Source of the DNA: Haliscomenobacter sp. | Lineage (GTDB): Bacteria > Bacteroidota > Bacteroidia > Chitinophagales > Saprospiraceae | Length of the DNA stretch: 64,000 bases | NCBI GenBank assembly: GCA_016707205.1 | Contig: JADJHZ010000001.1 | Location: forward strand, 124,001 to 188,000 | Direction of reading: 5' to 3' | Shown here: in pieces, positions 52,770-60,745 of the stretch | How positions within the stretch are numbered: position 1 is the stretch's first letter | How the letters are laid out: every line of letters starts with the position of its first letter | Notes under the pieces: model-generated | The model's database searches: none | Seen by the model: the letters and a program-made list of their open reading frames with translations, nothing else | Told to the model about the DNA's origin: nothing | Translations under genes and position numbers: made by a program

Positions 52770-53088
52770 AAAATTTTTTGGTTACCTTAAACGCCCTATG
52801 GCGTCTAAAACTGGCACAAATATACGATTAGACTTGTTGCAATGGGAATCAGCGCGAGATAAAAGGGTCATTTTCTGCCGCGCTGACCCCATCCCAACAA
52901 GTCTATTTATTAAGCAAGGTGATACTTCAGGCACGAAGGGGTATACCGGGAGTTAAAAAAATCATAAAATCCCCTGCAATGGAAGCAAAGTGCGTATATT
53001 TTTTGTTTACTTTGTATATTTAAAGGGCAATGTAGATCTTATTGATTTCCGTTGTCCTTCAAACTCAGCGAACTAGGCAGAGAAAAAA
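52770..53088. repeat. Non-coding gap with a 26-27 bp imperfect palindrome
   Basis: Within this 319-base gap, TAGACTTGTTG at 52829-52839 and CAACAAGTCTA at 52895-52905 begin a stem that continues through ATGGG/CCCAT and TCAGCGCG/CGCGCTGA (52829-52856 with 52879-52905) across a 22-base loop. Three small interruptions occur in the stem. The only open frame across it, a 53-codon plus-strand frame from 52798, is explained by the palindrome. Ahead of the C39 gene, GTGCGTATATTTTTTGTTTACTTTGTAT resembles an AT-rich promoter but fits TAnnTTTG poorly. Confidence 0.65.
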
Positions 53089-55275
53089 ATGGCGAGAGGC
53101 TTTCCGTTTTATCAGCAATTAGATGCCATGGATTGTGGCGCGGCGTGCCTTCGCATGATTGCGAAGCACTATGGCCGTGTGTATAACCTGGACTATTTGC
53201 GGGAACTCACCTTTATGGGGAAGCAGGGCGTATCGTTACTCGAGATAAGCGACGCAGCAGAACATATTGGTCTACAGACGCTTGCAGTAGAAACGAACTA
53301 TGATCAACTCATCTCGGTCATCCCGTTGCCTTGTATTGCGCATTGGAAGAACGACCATTTTGTCGTGGTCTACCGGGCAGATAAACATTTCGTTTGGGTT
53401 GCCGATCCGGCCAGCGCGAAATACAAACTCACCAAAGCCGAGTTTCTCCAGCGCTGGGTGCAGGGTAAAGAAGGGGAGGAGCAAGGCATCGCGCTGTTGC
53501 TTCAAACGACCCCGGAATTCCTAAAACATCGGGGAGAAGAGATCGACAAAGGGAAGATCTCTTTTGTTCTTCACTATTTCAAACGGTATCAGTCCCTGAT
53601 CATTCAATTGGTGATCGGGGTGTTCCTCGGCACGATTTTACAAGTCCTCTTTCCGTTCTTGATCAAGGGCATTGTAGATGTCGGCATAGCCACCAATGAT
53701 ATCGATTTCATTTACCTGATCCTGATTGCCCAATTGCTGATATACGGCACGCAAATCAGCGTGGAGTACATTCGCAGCTGGATTCTGCTGCACGTTGGGG
53801 TCCGGGTTAATATCAGTCTGATTTCAGACTACCTGATCAAACTGACCAAGTTGCCCCTTCGCTTTTTCGACAGCCGCCTTGCCGGCGATTTAGTGCAGCG
53901 GGTGAACGACCACGAACGCGTCCAGCGCTTTTTAAGTTCCACGTCGTTGCTGTCCTTGTTCTCTCTTCTGAATCTTATTGTGTTTGCCGCTGTGCTTTGG
54001 TACTGGAACCTTACCGTTTTCCTTTTGTATACGATAGGCGCCAGCTTGAACGTAGCCTGGGTTTTGATGTTTAACCGCTGGAGGAGAGATCTTGATTATA
54101 AGCGCTTTGATCAATCGGCAGAGAATCAGACCAATCTGATGGAGTTGATCTACGGCATGCAGGACATTAAAATGTTTAACGCCGAAAAACAGAAGCGCTG
54201 GGCTTGGGAACGGGTTCAATCCCAACTTTTCCGCACCGGAATTAGCAATCTGAAATTAACCCAGGTCCAGAAAGTAGGCGCTATATCCATCAACGAAGTT
54301 AAAAACCTGGTGATTGTTTTTTTCGTCGCCAGGGCGGTCATAAATACCGATATGACCCTTGGTATGCTTGTAGCCATTCAATATATCATCGGACAACTAA
54401 ATAGCCAGATCAACCAATTGCTCGAGTTTCTATTTTCTTTCCACGAAGCGTCCATTAGTTTGTCCAGGATGAATGAAATCCACGTCAAAAAAGACGAGGA
54501 AAACCAGGAAGAAAAGATCACCATACTGCCGGAATACGGCGATATCTCCCTGGATAACGTTTCATTTCAGTACAGCGGCCCGAATTCTCCTTACGTGCTG
54601 CGCAACGTGCGCCTTCAAATCCCCAAAGGGAAAGTCACGGCGATCGTTGGGCGAAGCGGCAGCGGTAAAACCACGCTTTTAAAACTTCTCCTCAACTTCT
54701 ATCCGCCTTCGGAAGGGATCATCCGCGTTGGAGATGTCAATCTCGCCGGGTTGAGCAATAAACTTTGGCGCAGCAAATGTGGGGTGGTGATGCAGGAAGG
54801 CTTTATTTTTTCGGATACGATTGCCCGGAATATCGCGCTGGGAGATGAGATCATTGACAAAAATAAACTCCTGATCGCGGTTAAAGTAGCTAATATTCAG
54901 GGATTTATCGAGTCTTTAGACATGGGCTACAACACGCGCATCGGGCAAAATGGAATGGGGCTAAGCCAGGGCCAAAAACAGCGGTTACTTATTGCCCGTG
55001 CCGTATATAAAAATCCGGAGTACCTGTTTTTCGACGAAGCGACCACGGCCTTGGATTCTTTCAACGAAATGGTCATTATGGAAAACCTGATGGAATATTT
55101 TAACCGCAAAACGGTGGTGCTCGTTGCGCACCGATTGAGCACCATCAAAAACGCCGACAACATCATCGTTCTGGAGGATGGGGAGATTGTCGAACAGGGA
55201 ACGCACGAAGAACTCACCTATACCAGAAAAGCGTATTATCAGATTGTCCGCAATCAAATTGAACTGGGGGCTTGA
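53089..55275 (+). CDS. Peptidase-containing ABC exporter (C39 bacteriocin type)
   Basis: This 728-residue exporter (PCAT type) has three domains. The N-terminal C39 peptidase has the catalytic Cys16 in MDCGAAC, His90 in HFVVV and Asp near residue 106 in VADPAS. A transmembrane domain with about six helices follows (about 160-470). The ATPase has GRSGSGKTT (about 522), signature LSQGQKQR, Walker B LFFDEATTALDS and H-loop VAHRLST. It cleaves and exports peptides that carry a double-glycine leader. The HlyD-type partner follows 13 bases after the stop. No double-glycine precursor peptide is visible nearby. Confidence 0.9.
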   Translation: MARGFPFYQQLDAMDCGAACLRMIAKHYGRVYNLDYLRELTFMGKQGVSLLEISDAAEHIGLQTLAVETNYDQLISVIPLPCIAHWKNDHFVVVYRADKHFVWVADPASAKYKLTKAEFLQRWVQGKEGEEQGIALLLQTTPEFLKHRGEEIDKGKISFVLHYFKRYQSLIIQLVIGVFLGTILQVLFPFLIKGIVDVGIATNDIDFIYLILIAQLLIYGTQISVEYIRSWILLHVGVRVNISLISDYLIKLTKLPLRFFDSRLAGDLVQRVNDHERVQRFLSSTSLLSLFSLLNLIVFAAVLWYWNLTVFLLYTIGASLNVAWVLMFNRWRRDLDYKRFDQSAENQTNLMELIYGMQDIKMFNAEKQKRWAWERVQSQLFRTGISNLKLTQVQKVGAISINEVKNLVIVFFVARAVINTDMTLGMLVAIQYIIGQLNSQINQLLEFLFSFHEASISLSRMNEIHVKKDEENQEEKITILPEYGDISLDNVSFQYSGPNSPYVLRNVRLQIPKGKVTAIVGRSGSGKTTLLKLLLNFYPPSEGIIRVGDVNLAGLSNKLWRSKCGVVMQEGFIFSDTIARNIALGDEIIDKNKLLIAVKVANIQGFIESLDMGYNTRIGQNGMGLSQGQKQRLLIARAVYKNPEYLFFDEATTALDSFNEMVIMENLMEYFNRKTVVLVAHRLSTIKNADNIIVLEDGEIVEQGTHEELTYTRKAYYQIVRNQIELGA

Positions 55276-55288
55276 CCCCTGTTGGCAT

Positions 55289-56587
55289 ATGTACCTCGAC
55301 GAAAATTTTGATAACCGGAGCGAAGAAGTCCAGGAAATTCTTGGAACGCCTCCCCATTGGCTGCTCAATTGGGGGACGGTACTGGCGCTTGTCGCCTTTT
55401 GCCTCCTCGCCTGGCTCAGTTTCTGGGTGGAATACCCGGATATCGTCAAAGACTCTATTCGGATCACGTTTCAAGATCCACCGGTCCGCTTCCATGCTCA
55501 GGAAGGAAACTACATCGATCGCGTTTTGGTCCGGGACAACCAACGGGTGGAAACAGGACAAGCCCTTATGGTTTTCCGTACTTCGGCGAATTTCAACCAC
55601 GTGATGAGCCTCGCCGACCGGATGAAAAACCTTCCCAACGAAGAGGATACCACCTTAGCGAATTTTAGCCTGGATACCGTCTTTATCCTGGGTGAACTGC
55701 AGGAAGACCTGTACAATTTCTTTCAAAAACAATCCGAATACCAACAAGCCAGGATGCGGCGGTTTGAATCCAGTGACGTGGCTACCCTTCAGCGGCAAAT
55801 CGGAACGGCAGAAAACGCCATTGACCTTCGTAAAGCGAATCAATCCCGAAATGCCGACCTGATCGATCAGCATACAACCGATTTGCTAACCGCAGAGTAC
55901 CAATATAAACTTGGTAAAGTTTCCCTTTCAGAAGTGACGGCGCTTAGAAATAAAATCGCCACGCTGCAAGAGGAACAGCAAGGCCTTGATGCCGCTATTC
56001 GGGACCGCCAGTTTGAAATCGCTTCCATCCGAACCCGGATCAATTCCGTCCAGCAGGGATCCATGATGAGCCGGAGCGAAACCTCCTCCGAAATGGTCGA
56101 TGCGTATCTGAAGCTGAAACTCCGGCTGGAGGCATTTTTAAAGAAAAATATCCTCGTAGCCCCATTCGACGGCACCGTTCAGATCATCGGACGGAATATC
56201 ACCTCCGGGCAGTTTGTCCAGGAAGGCGATGAACTTCTGGTCGTCCTTCCAAAAGGAGAGCGGCAACTTATCGGAGAAATGCAAATCCCGTTTACCGAAT
56301 CCGGAAAAGTCCGGACCCGGCAAAAGGTTGTCATCCGGGTAAACGGGTATCCCTATACCGAATACGGATCCGTCATCGGTGAAGTTTCCTGGAAATCAAA
56401 AGTCACCAAAAAGGTCGACAATAAAGTCGTGGTGCCCATTGAGGTCAGATTGCCTCAGCCTTTGGTCACCCACACCAACAAAAGCATCCTTTCCGAAGAA
56501 GAACTTTCCGGAGAAGCCCGGATTATCACCGCCGAACGGCGATTCATCGAGCGGATTATTGGATCCCCACGAGTTTTTAGACGTTAG
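55289..56587 (+). CDS. HlyD-family membrane-fusion protein
   Basis: The 432-residue partner of the C39 exporter has one membrane helix near residues 27-47 (WGTVLALVAFCLLAWLSFWVEYP), a lipoyl-like half domain, a long helical hairpin (about 90-270, RQIGTAENAIDLRKANQSRN) and the second half (LVAPFDGTVQIIGRNITSGQFV). The start at 55289 (MYLDENFDNRSEEVQEIL) is chosen over an open extension to 55178 that lies within the exporter. The last codons (VFRR and the stop) lie inside the TAGACG repeat at 56577-56654. Confidence 0.85.
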   Translation: MYLDENFDNRSEEVQEILGTPPHWLLNWGTVLALVAFCLLAWLSFWVEYPDIVKDSIRITFQDPPVRFHAQEGNYIDRVLVRDNQRVETGQALMVFRTSANFNHVMSLADRMKNLPNEEDTTLANFSLDTVFILGELQEDLYNFFQKQSEYQQARMRRFESSDVATLQRQIGTAENAIDLRKANQSRNADLIDQHTTDLLTAEYQYKLGKVSLSEVTALRNKIATLQEEQQGLDAAIRDRQFEIASIRTRINSVQQGSMMSRSETSSEMVDAYLKLKLRLEAFLKKNILVAPFDGTVQIIGRNITSGQFVQEGDELLVVLPKGERQLIGEMQIPFTESGKVRTRQKVVIRVNGYPYTEYGSVIGEVSWKSKVTKKVDNKVVVPIEVRLPQPLVTHTNKSILSEEELSGEARIITAERRFIERIIGSPRVFRR

Positions 56588-56654
56588 TTTTTAGACGCCA
56601 GACGCTAGACATTAGAATTCTCTAACGTCTAGCGTCTGGCGTCTAACGTCTACA
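56577..56654. repeat. TAGACG-type palindrome between convergent genes
   Basis: TTAGACGCCAGACGCTAGAC at 56591-56610 plus ATTAGA is matched in inverse by TCTAACGTCTAGCGTCTGGC plus GTCTAA at 56621-56646. The arms are 26 bases with one mismatch and the loop is 4 bases (ATTC). TTTTTAGACGTTAG precedes and CGTCTAC follows. It supplies the stop codon of the HlyD gene (56585-56587) and the stop of lpdA (56650-56652). No T run follows on either strand. Confidence 0.8.
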
Positions 56655-58047
56655 AATGAATTACTTCCCCGTAGGCGGCGGCGGCGGCTTCCATGATCGC
56701 TTCGCTCATCGTAGGGTGTGGGTGCACCGTTTTGATCATCTCATGGCCGGTTGTTTCCAGTTTTCTGGCGGCCACTACTTCGGCGATCATTTCGGTTACA
56801 TTCTGGCCTACCAGGTGGGCGCCCAGGAACTCCCCGTACTTGGCGTCGAAAATCACTTTGACGAACCCGCTTTTGTCTCCGCTTGCGCTGGCTTTTCCGG
56901 AAGCGGAAAAGGGGAATTTGCCAACCTTTAGTTCGTATCCTGCGGCTTTGGCGGCTTCCTCGGTATAGCCTACGGAAGCGACTTCCGGCGAGCAGTACGT
57001 ACAGGAAGGGATATTGTTGTAGTCTAAGGGCTCCGGGTGATGCCCTGCGATTTTCTCAACGCAGATGATGCCTTCTGCGCTGGCTACATGGGCGAGGGCG
57101 GGCCCGGGCACTACATCCCCGATCGCATAAATTCCGGGAATATTCGTGCGGTAAAACGAATCTACCTCGATCATCCCCCGATCGGTTTTGACCCCTACTT
57201 TTTCCAGCCCGATGTTTTCGGTGTTGGGTGTGACCCCGGCAGCAGAGAGTACTACCTCGCACTGGATGGTTTCCGTGGCGCCCGTCTTCCGGTTTTTAAC
57301 CAATACCGCGCACCCTTTCCCTTTGGTGTCCACGCTTTCTACAGAGGTATTGGCGAGGATTTTCATTCCTTTTTTTGCGTAAAGCTTGGCCAATTCTTTG
57401 GAAACGTCGGCATCTTCGCGGGGCAGGAGTCCCTGCTCCAGGAATTCGACGATGGTTACCTCCGTTCCCAGGGCGCGGTAAAAATAGGCAAACTCAACCC
57501 CAATCGCGCCTGCGCCTACGACAACCATAGACTTGGGCTGCTTTTCCAGCGTCATGGCTTTGCGGTACTCGATTACCTTCTCTCCGTCGATAGGCAGGTT
57601 GGGAAGTTGTTTGGCCCGCCCTCCCGTAGCTATAAGGATGTGTTTTGCACTGTATTCGGTGATTTTGCCATCAGCTCCGGCTACCGAAACCTTATTCCCC
57701 GGCACAAGGGCGCCGGTTCCACTGATCACCGTAATCTTATTCTTGCGCATCAAAAACTGAACTCCTTTGCTCATTCCATCAGCTACCGAACGACTGCGCT
57801 GGACAATTGCCGTAAAATCGGCCTTTGAATTGCCCACTTTAATCCCATACTCCTCCGCATGCTGGATATAGTCAAATACTTGCGCGCTTTTCAACAACGC
57901 TTTGGTAGGGATGCAGCCCCAGTTAAGGCATATACCTCCCAGGGACTCCTTCTCGATTACCGCAGTATTCATTCCCAGTTGGGCGGCGCGAATGGCTGCC
58001 ACGTACCCCCCCGGGCCGCTTCCTATAACGATCAGATCGTATTGCAT
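56650..58047 (-). CDS. lpdA: Dihydrolipoyl dehydrogenase
   Basis: The 465-residue E3 flavoprotein reoxidises dihydrolipoamide in pyruvate/2-oxoglutarate dehydrogenase and glycine cleavage complexes. The FAD motif GSGPGGYVAAI starts near residue 10, the redox-active disulphide is in GGICLNWGCIPTKAL, NAD binding is VVVGAGAIGVEFAY, and the C-terminal His-Glu active site is HPHPTMSEAI. The start at 58047 (MQYDLIVIGSGPGG) is chosen; the frame is open upstream to 58131 but the promoter box at 58095-58102 lies inside that extension. No other complex subunits are present. Confidence 0.95.
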   Translation of the reverse strand: MQYDLIVIGSGPGGYVAAIRAAQLGMNTAVIEKESLGGICLNWGCIPTKALLKSAQVFDYIQHAEEYGIKVGNSKADFTAIVQRSRSVADGMSKGVQFLMRKNKITVISGTGALVPGNKVSVAGADGKITEYSAKHILIATGGRAKQLPNLPIDGEKVIEYRKAMTLEKQPKSMVVVGAGAIGVEFAYFYRALGTEVTIVEFLEQGLLPREDADVSKELAKLYAKKGMKILANTSVESVDTKGKGCAVLVKNRKTGATETIQCEVVLSAAGVTPNTENIGLEKVGVKTDRGMIEVDSFYRTNIPGIYAIGDVVPGPALAHVASAEGIICVEKIAGHHPEPLDYNNIPSCTYCSPEVASVGYTEEAAKAAGYELKVGKFPFSASGKASASGDKSGFVKVIFDAKYGEFLGAHLVGQNVTEMIAEVVAARKLETTGHEMIKTVHPHPTMSEAIMEAAAAAYGEVIHL

Positions 58048-58094
58048 GAATATTGGATTTTGATGAATAATCAACGCTTTGGGTAAAGCGCCCC

Positions 58095-58102
58095 CAAAGA
58101 TA
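58095..58102 (-). promoter_or_regulatory. lpdA promoter -7 box
   Basis: TATCTTTG on the minus strand (plus-strand CAAAGATA) matches TAnnTTTG. Transcription from about 58088 gives a leader of about 40 bases before the ATG at 58047, and supports the shorter start. Confidence 0.5.
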
Positions 58103-58134
58103 GGGACAGATAGCCAAGTAATAAAGGGCAAAAT

Positions 58135-58166
58135 AAAAAACTCCCCTGGCAGAAGCCAGAAGGAGT
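58135..58166 (-). terminator. Intrinsic terminator of the small minus-strand unit
   Basis: On the minus strand, ACTCC/GGAGT (58162-58166 with 58140-58144) and CTGGC/GCCAG form a stem with a 4-base loop, followed by six T's (58135-58140). It ends a transcript coming from the right, between the micro-ORF at 58178-58255 and lpdA. Confidence 0.75.
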
Positions 58167-58177
58167 CTATATAAAAC

Positions 58178-58255
58178 TTACTGATACCTAAACAAACCTA
58201 TGGGCTTCCAATGTGGGCATGGAAGCAGAATTATTTTCGCGCGATGGCCGTGCAT
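58178..58255 (-). CDS. Candidate 25-residue micro-ORF or small RNA
   Basis: An ATG at 58255 opens a 25-codon frame (MHGHRAKIILLPCPHWKPIG followed by LFRYQ and TAA at 58178-58180). It occupies most of the space between a matching promoter box TACTTTTG (minus strand, plus positions 58269-58276) and the intrinsic terminator at 58135-58166. The transcript would be about 125 bases with an ATG only 7-8 bases from the 5' end. It could be a microprotein, a leader peptide or an sRNA whose ORF is accidental. It has no double-glycine site and no membrane helix. I know of no family for it. Confidence 0.45.
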   Translation of the reverse strand: MHGHRAKIILLPCPHWKPIGLFRYQ

Positions 58256-58268
58256 TATTTTCTAGGGT

Positions 58269-58276
58269 CAAAAGTA
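58269..58276 (-). promoter_or_regulatory. Promoter -7 box of the small unit
   Basis: Minus-strand TACTTTTG matches TAnnTTTG exactly. It lies about 14 bases upstream of the micro-ORF ATG. No clear -33 TTG is seen. Confidence 0.5.
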
Positions 58277-58662
58277 GAAAAATCCACCTCGCTGTTCAAA
58301 TATTTTGGATGCAAATTTGTCAGATCGTTTTTTGCTGATTTATGTCATTTATTTGGTTAATGGATTGATTTTTATTCATTTGCAAATAAAACAATATGTT
58401 TTACAAAAATCGTATCGGCTTAAATTCCGCATTTTGAAACGGAATTAACCCTTTTCTTTTGCGCTTTCTGGATAGCCAAAAAAGGGTTCGCTTATCGCCC
58501 AATGCGGAGGAACGAACGCATTGAAAAACCAGACGCGTCAATTTGTCATTTCCTCTATAGCTTGTCAGATTCCTTATTGCCCCCCCTTTTTTAAACAATA
58601 CCGCCTCCGTCGCGTTTGGATGTCGTTATCTGATTTTACCTCAAGTATTATAACTGCTAACT
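58277..58662. other. Non-coding region upstream of folE
   Basis: No ORF is credible in this 386-base stretch. It contains a 9-bp inverted pair AACCCTTTT/AAAAGGGTT (about 58446-58488) and a small hairpin AATGCG/CGCATT (about 58501-58522). I see no clear TAnnTTTG box for folE on the plus strand. It may hold the folE leader or regulatory structure. Confidence 0.4.
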
Positions 58663-59364
58663 ATGGTTTTACAGAATGGAGAAAGCAACGGACAATGCTG
58701 TGGGCAACCCGGGGTTTCTGTCGAAGACGACCCCATTGGGGACGCTCATGCAGGAACGTCTTTAAATACGCCCTTGCGCGCCGACGCGTTCTCGCTTGCC
58801 GATGAGGAAAAAATGAAGCGGATCGAAGGGCATTTTCGTTCGATCATGGACCTGCTTGGACTTGACCTCCGGGACGATTCCCTGCGGGGCACTCCAAAAA
58901 GAGTGGCTAAAATGTTTGTCAAAGAGATCTTTTCCGGTTTGAACCCAATGAACAAGCCGGCAATCTCTCTTTTCGAAAACAAATTCGGGTACCGGCAGAT
59001 GCTGGTGGAAAAACAGATCCGGGTCCAGTCTTTCTGCGAGCATCATTTCCTGCCTATTTATGGGAAGGCCCATGTCGCTTATATCCCAAAAGGACGGGTC
59101 ATTGGCTTGTCGAAACTGAACCGGATCGTCGACTATTTCGCACGCCGCCCTCAAGTGCAGGAACGCTTGACCATGCAAATTGCCGATGAGCTCTGCAGGG
59201 TGCTCCAGACCGATGATGTAGCCGTCTATGTGGAAGCTTACCACATGTGCGTCCAGGCAAGAGGCGTTGAACATCAGGAAAGCATTACCATTACCTCCGA
59301 ATACCGGGGCGCTTTTTTGACGGATAGCGTGAAAGGCGAGTTTCTCCATGCCATCAAGCCTTAA
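58663..59364 (+). CDS. folE: GTP cyclohydrolase I
   Basis: The 233-residue enzyme converts GTP to dihydroneopterin triphosphate, the first step to folate. Family motifs are visible: zinc ligands in FCEHHFLPIYGKAHVAYIP, GLSKLNRIVDYFARRPQVQERLT and the third ligand region HMCVQARGVEHQES. Residues 1-48 are an N-terminal extension without known motifs, rich in Gly/Asp/Ser. It ends with an 11-base overlap with the convergent aroK. Confidence 0.95.
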   Translation: MVLQNGESNGQCCGQPGVSVEDDPIGDAHAGTSLNTPLRADAFSLADEEKMKRIEGHFRSIMDLLGLDLRDDSLRGTPKRVAKMFVKEIFSGLNPMNKPAISLFENKFGYRQMLVEKQIRVQSFCEHHFLPIYGKAHVAYIPKGRVIGLSKLNRIVDYFARRPQVQERLTMQIADELCRVLQTDDVAVYVEAYHMCVQARGVEHQESITITSEYRGAFLTDSVKGEFLHAIKP

Positions 59365-59875
59365 GGCGTTTTTGCACGAACCCGGCCAGGGAATCTACTT
59401 CTTCGTCTTGATCAAAAATCCAGTGGGCCTGCTCGTAAAACCGCCGGCGATCTTCGAGTTTCTTGCGAACGAAGGTTTCGAGACCTGATGTTTCGGCTTC
59501 CCGCAGCACGGGCCGCTGGTTTTGTTCGGGCGAAAGCCGCGTTACTAAAAGTTCAGCAGACGCTTTCAGGTAAATGCTGGTTCCTTGGGAGTTGATCCAC
59601 TGCATGTTGTCGAAAAAACAGGGAGTTCCTCCTCCACAGGCGATCACATGCCTGTCTAGTCGGGCGGTTTGATGCAGAATTCCTTTTTCCAGATCTCTGA
59701 AAAACGACTCTCCTCTCGATGCGAAAAGATCGGGTATGGAACAATCTGTGGCTTGTACAATCAGGTCGTCCAAATCGGAAAAAGCGTATTCAATAGCAGA
59801 TGCAAGGGCCTTCCCGGAATGCGATTTTCCGGATCCCATAAACCCAACCAGGTAAATTCGGGAGGATAGTTCCAT
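59354..59875 (-). CDS. aroK: Shikimate kinase
   Basis: The 173-residue kinase phosphorylates shikimate in aromatic amino-acid synthesis. The P-loop GFMGSGKSHSG lies at about residues 11-21, the shikimate-binding DLDDLIV follows, then ACGGGTPCF and the lid RPVL motif. The start at 59875 (MELSSRIYLVGFMGSGKS) is preferred to an upstream ATG at 59902 because a TATCTTTG box (59904-59911, minus strand) lies just ahead of it and would start transcription near 59897. It overlaps folE tail to tail by 11 bases. Confidence 0.93.
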   Translation of the reverse strand: MELSSRIYLVGFMGSGKSHSGKALASAIEYAFSDLDDLIVQATDCSIPDLFASRGESFFRDLEKGILHQTARLDRHVIACGGGTPCFFDNMQWINSQGTSIYLKASAELLVTRLSPEQNQRPVLREAETSGLETFVRKKLEDRRRFYEQAHWIFDQDEEVDSLAGFVQKRLKA

Positions 59876-59903
59876 TCGATTGATGTGTGTTTTTCTCGCC
59901 ATT

Positions 59904-59911
59904 CAAAGATA
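59904..59911 (-). promoter_or_regulatory. aroK promoter -7 box
   Basis: TATCTTTG on the minus strand matches TAnnTTTG. The predicted transcript start near 59897 lies downstream of the ATG at 59902 and upstream of the one at 59875, which decides the start codon. Confidence 0.5.
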
Positions 59912-59979
59912 ATTATAAAAAACGTGTACCTTCTGAGCACTCCGGTTGAAAATGCCAGGACTAGCCTTTTATGCGGATG

Positions 59980-60014
59980 GCGAAGTGGTTTGAAAATTTC
60001 TCAAACCACTTCGC
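59980..60014. repeat. Perfect 14-bp stem hairpin
   Basis: GCGAAGTGGTTTGA at 59980-59993 and TCAAACCACTTCGC at 60001-60014 are exact inverse copies around a 7-base loop (AAATTTC). It is followed by the small dyad TTAGG...CCTAA. It lies between the divergent aroK and DUF1573 genes, with no T run. Confidence 0.8.
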
Positions 60015-60127
60015 GTTAGGTATACCCTAAGGGAGCCCGTCATTTTCTCCCTTCGTTCCCTTTAGAGGCAGGGAAAACAAAGGAAGAAAATGCGTTCCCG
60101 GATGCGGGCCGAACAGGTACAAAACGT

Positions 60128-60135
60128 TAACTTTG
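60128..60135 (+). promoter_or_regulatory. Promoter -7 box of the DUF1573 gene
   Basis: TAACTTTG matches TAnnTTTG. A start near 60142 leaves about 14 bases to the ATG at 60156, a short leader. No -33 element is visible. Confidence 0.45.
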
Positions 60136-60155
60136 AAGAGGAAAATATCCATCTT

Positions 60156-60422
60156 ATGTTTATGAAAAGAGGACCAAATGCCCTTTGGGTTTTGGCATTG
60201 GGTATGCTGAGTTTTTTGTTGCCTGGATGTCAGGCGGACACCAATCGGAAACCTCAGGACCGCGTAGAAGAAATTCCCATTGCCGGCTCATTCAGCAATG
60301 CGGATCTGATTCGCAATCCTGTTTCGGCAACCTCAAGGTCCGGATCGGTCAAGCAAGTGGCCATGATCTCCTTTCGGGATTCGCTGGCGGTGTTTGGAGA
60401 AGTGGAGGAGGGGTCCTCGTAG
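60156..60422 (+). CDS. DUF1573 lipoprotein, N-terminal part (frameshifted gene 60156-60676)
   Basis: The protein starts with a lipoprotein signal (MFMKRGPNALWVLALGMLSF) ending in lipobox LPGC. Coding runs in this frame to about 60414 (VEEGSS). One missing G in GGGG near 60413 would continue as EEGVLVERQFEFTNAGKSPLVIS in the next fragment. DUF1573 proteins are small exported Ig-like domains of unknown function, commonly next to yajC in Bacteroidota. Confidence 0.7.
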   Translation: MFMKRGPNALWVLALGMLSFLLPGCQADTNRKPQDRVEEIPIAGSFSNADLIRNPVSATSRSGSVKQVAMISFRDSLAVFGEVEEGSS

Positions 60423-60676
60423 AACGCCAATTCGAATTTACCAATGCCGGAAAAAGCCCCCTGGTGATCAGCAGAGCTTACTCAACCTGCGGCTGTACCG
60501 TGCCTGAATGGCCGGAAGCCCCGATTTTGCCAGGGGAAAAAGGTACCCTTCGCGTGCGTTTTGACACCAGGGGAAAGGTTGGAGAGCAGTACAAACCGGT
60601 CTATATAACAGCGAATACCTTGCCTGCCACGAGCAAAGTTTATTTAATCGGGGAAGTGATTCCGGGTAAAAAATAA
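60185..60676 (+). CDS. DUF1573 lipoprotein, C-terminal part
   Basis: Real coding in this frame starts near 60414 (VLVERQFEFTNAGKSPLVIS). It contains the DUF1573 core TCGCTVPEWP, PGEKGTLRVRFDT and KVGEQYKPVYITANT. The preceding residues of this open frame are not real. Joined to the first fragment the protein has about 173 residues. Confidence 0.75.
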   Translation: MGFGIGYAEFFVAWMSGGHQSETSGPRRRNSHCRLIQQCGSDSQSCFGNLKVRIGQASGHDLLSGFAGGVWRSGGGVLVERQFEFTNAGKSPLVISRAYSTCGCTVPEWPEAPILPGEKGTLRVRFDTRGKVGEQYKPVYITANTLPATSKVYLIGEVIPGKK

Positions 60677-60687
60677 GGTTTTCCCCT

Positions 60688-60695
60688 TACCTTTG
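60688..60695 (+). promoter_or_regulatory. Promoter -7 box of yajC
   Basis: TACCTTTG matches TAnnTTTG. A start near 60702 gives a leader of about 44 bases to the ATG at 60746. Confidence 0.5.
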
Positions 60696-60745
60696 CTGAT
60701 CAGGGCAAGGTAGCTTGCCAATATTTGATCAAAAAAAATTTTCTC

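Noticed and set aside
52798..52956. A 53-codon plus-strand frame upstream of the exporter, considered as a precursor peptide
   Set aside because: It consists largely of the palindrome arms and has no double-glycine leader.
57037..57828. A 263-codon plus-strand frame opposite lpdA
   Set aside because: lpdA has every catalytic motif in the minus frame.
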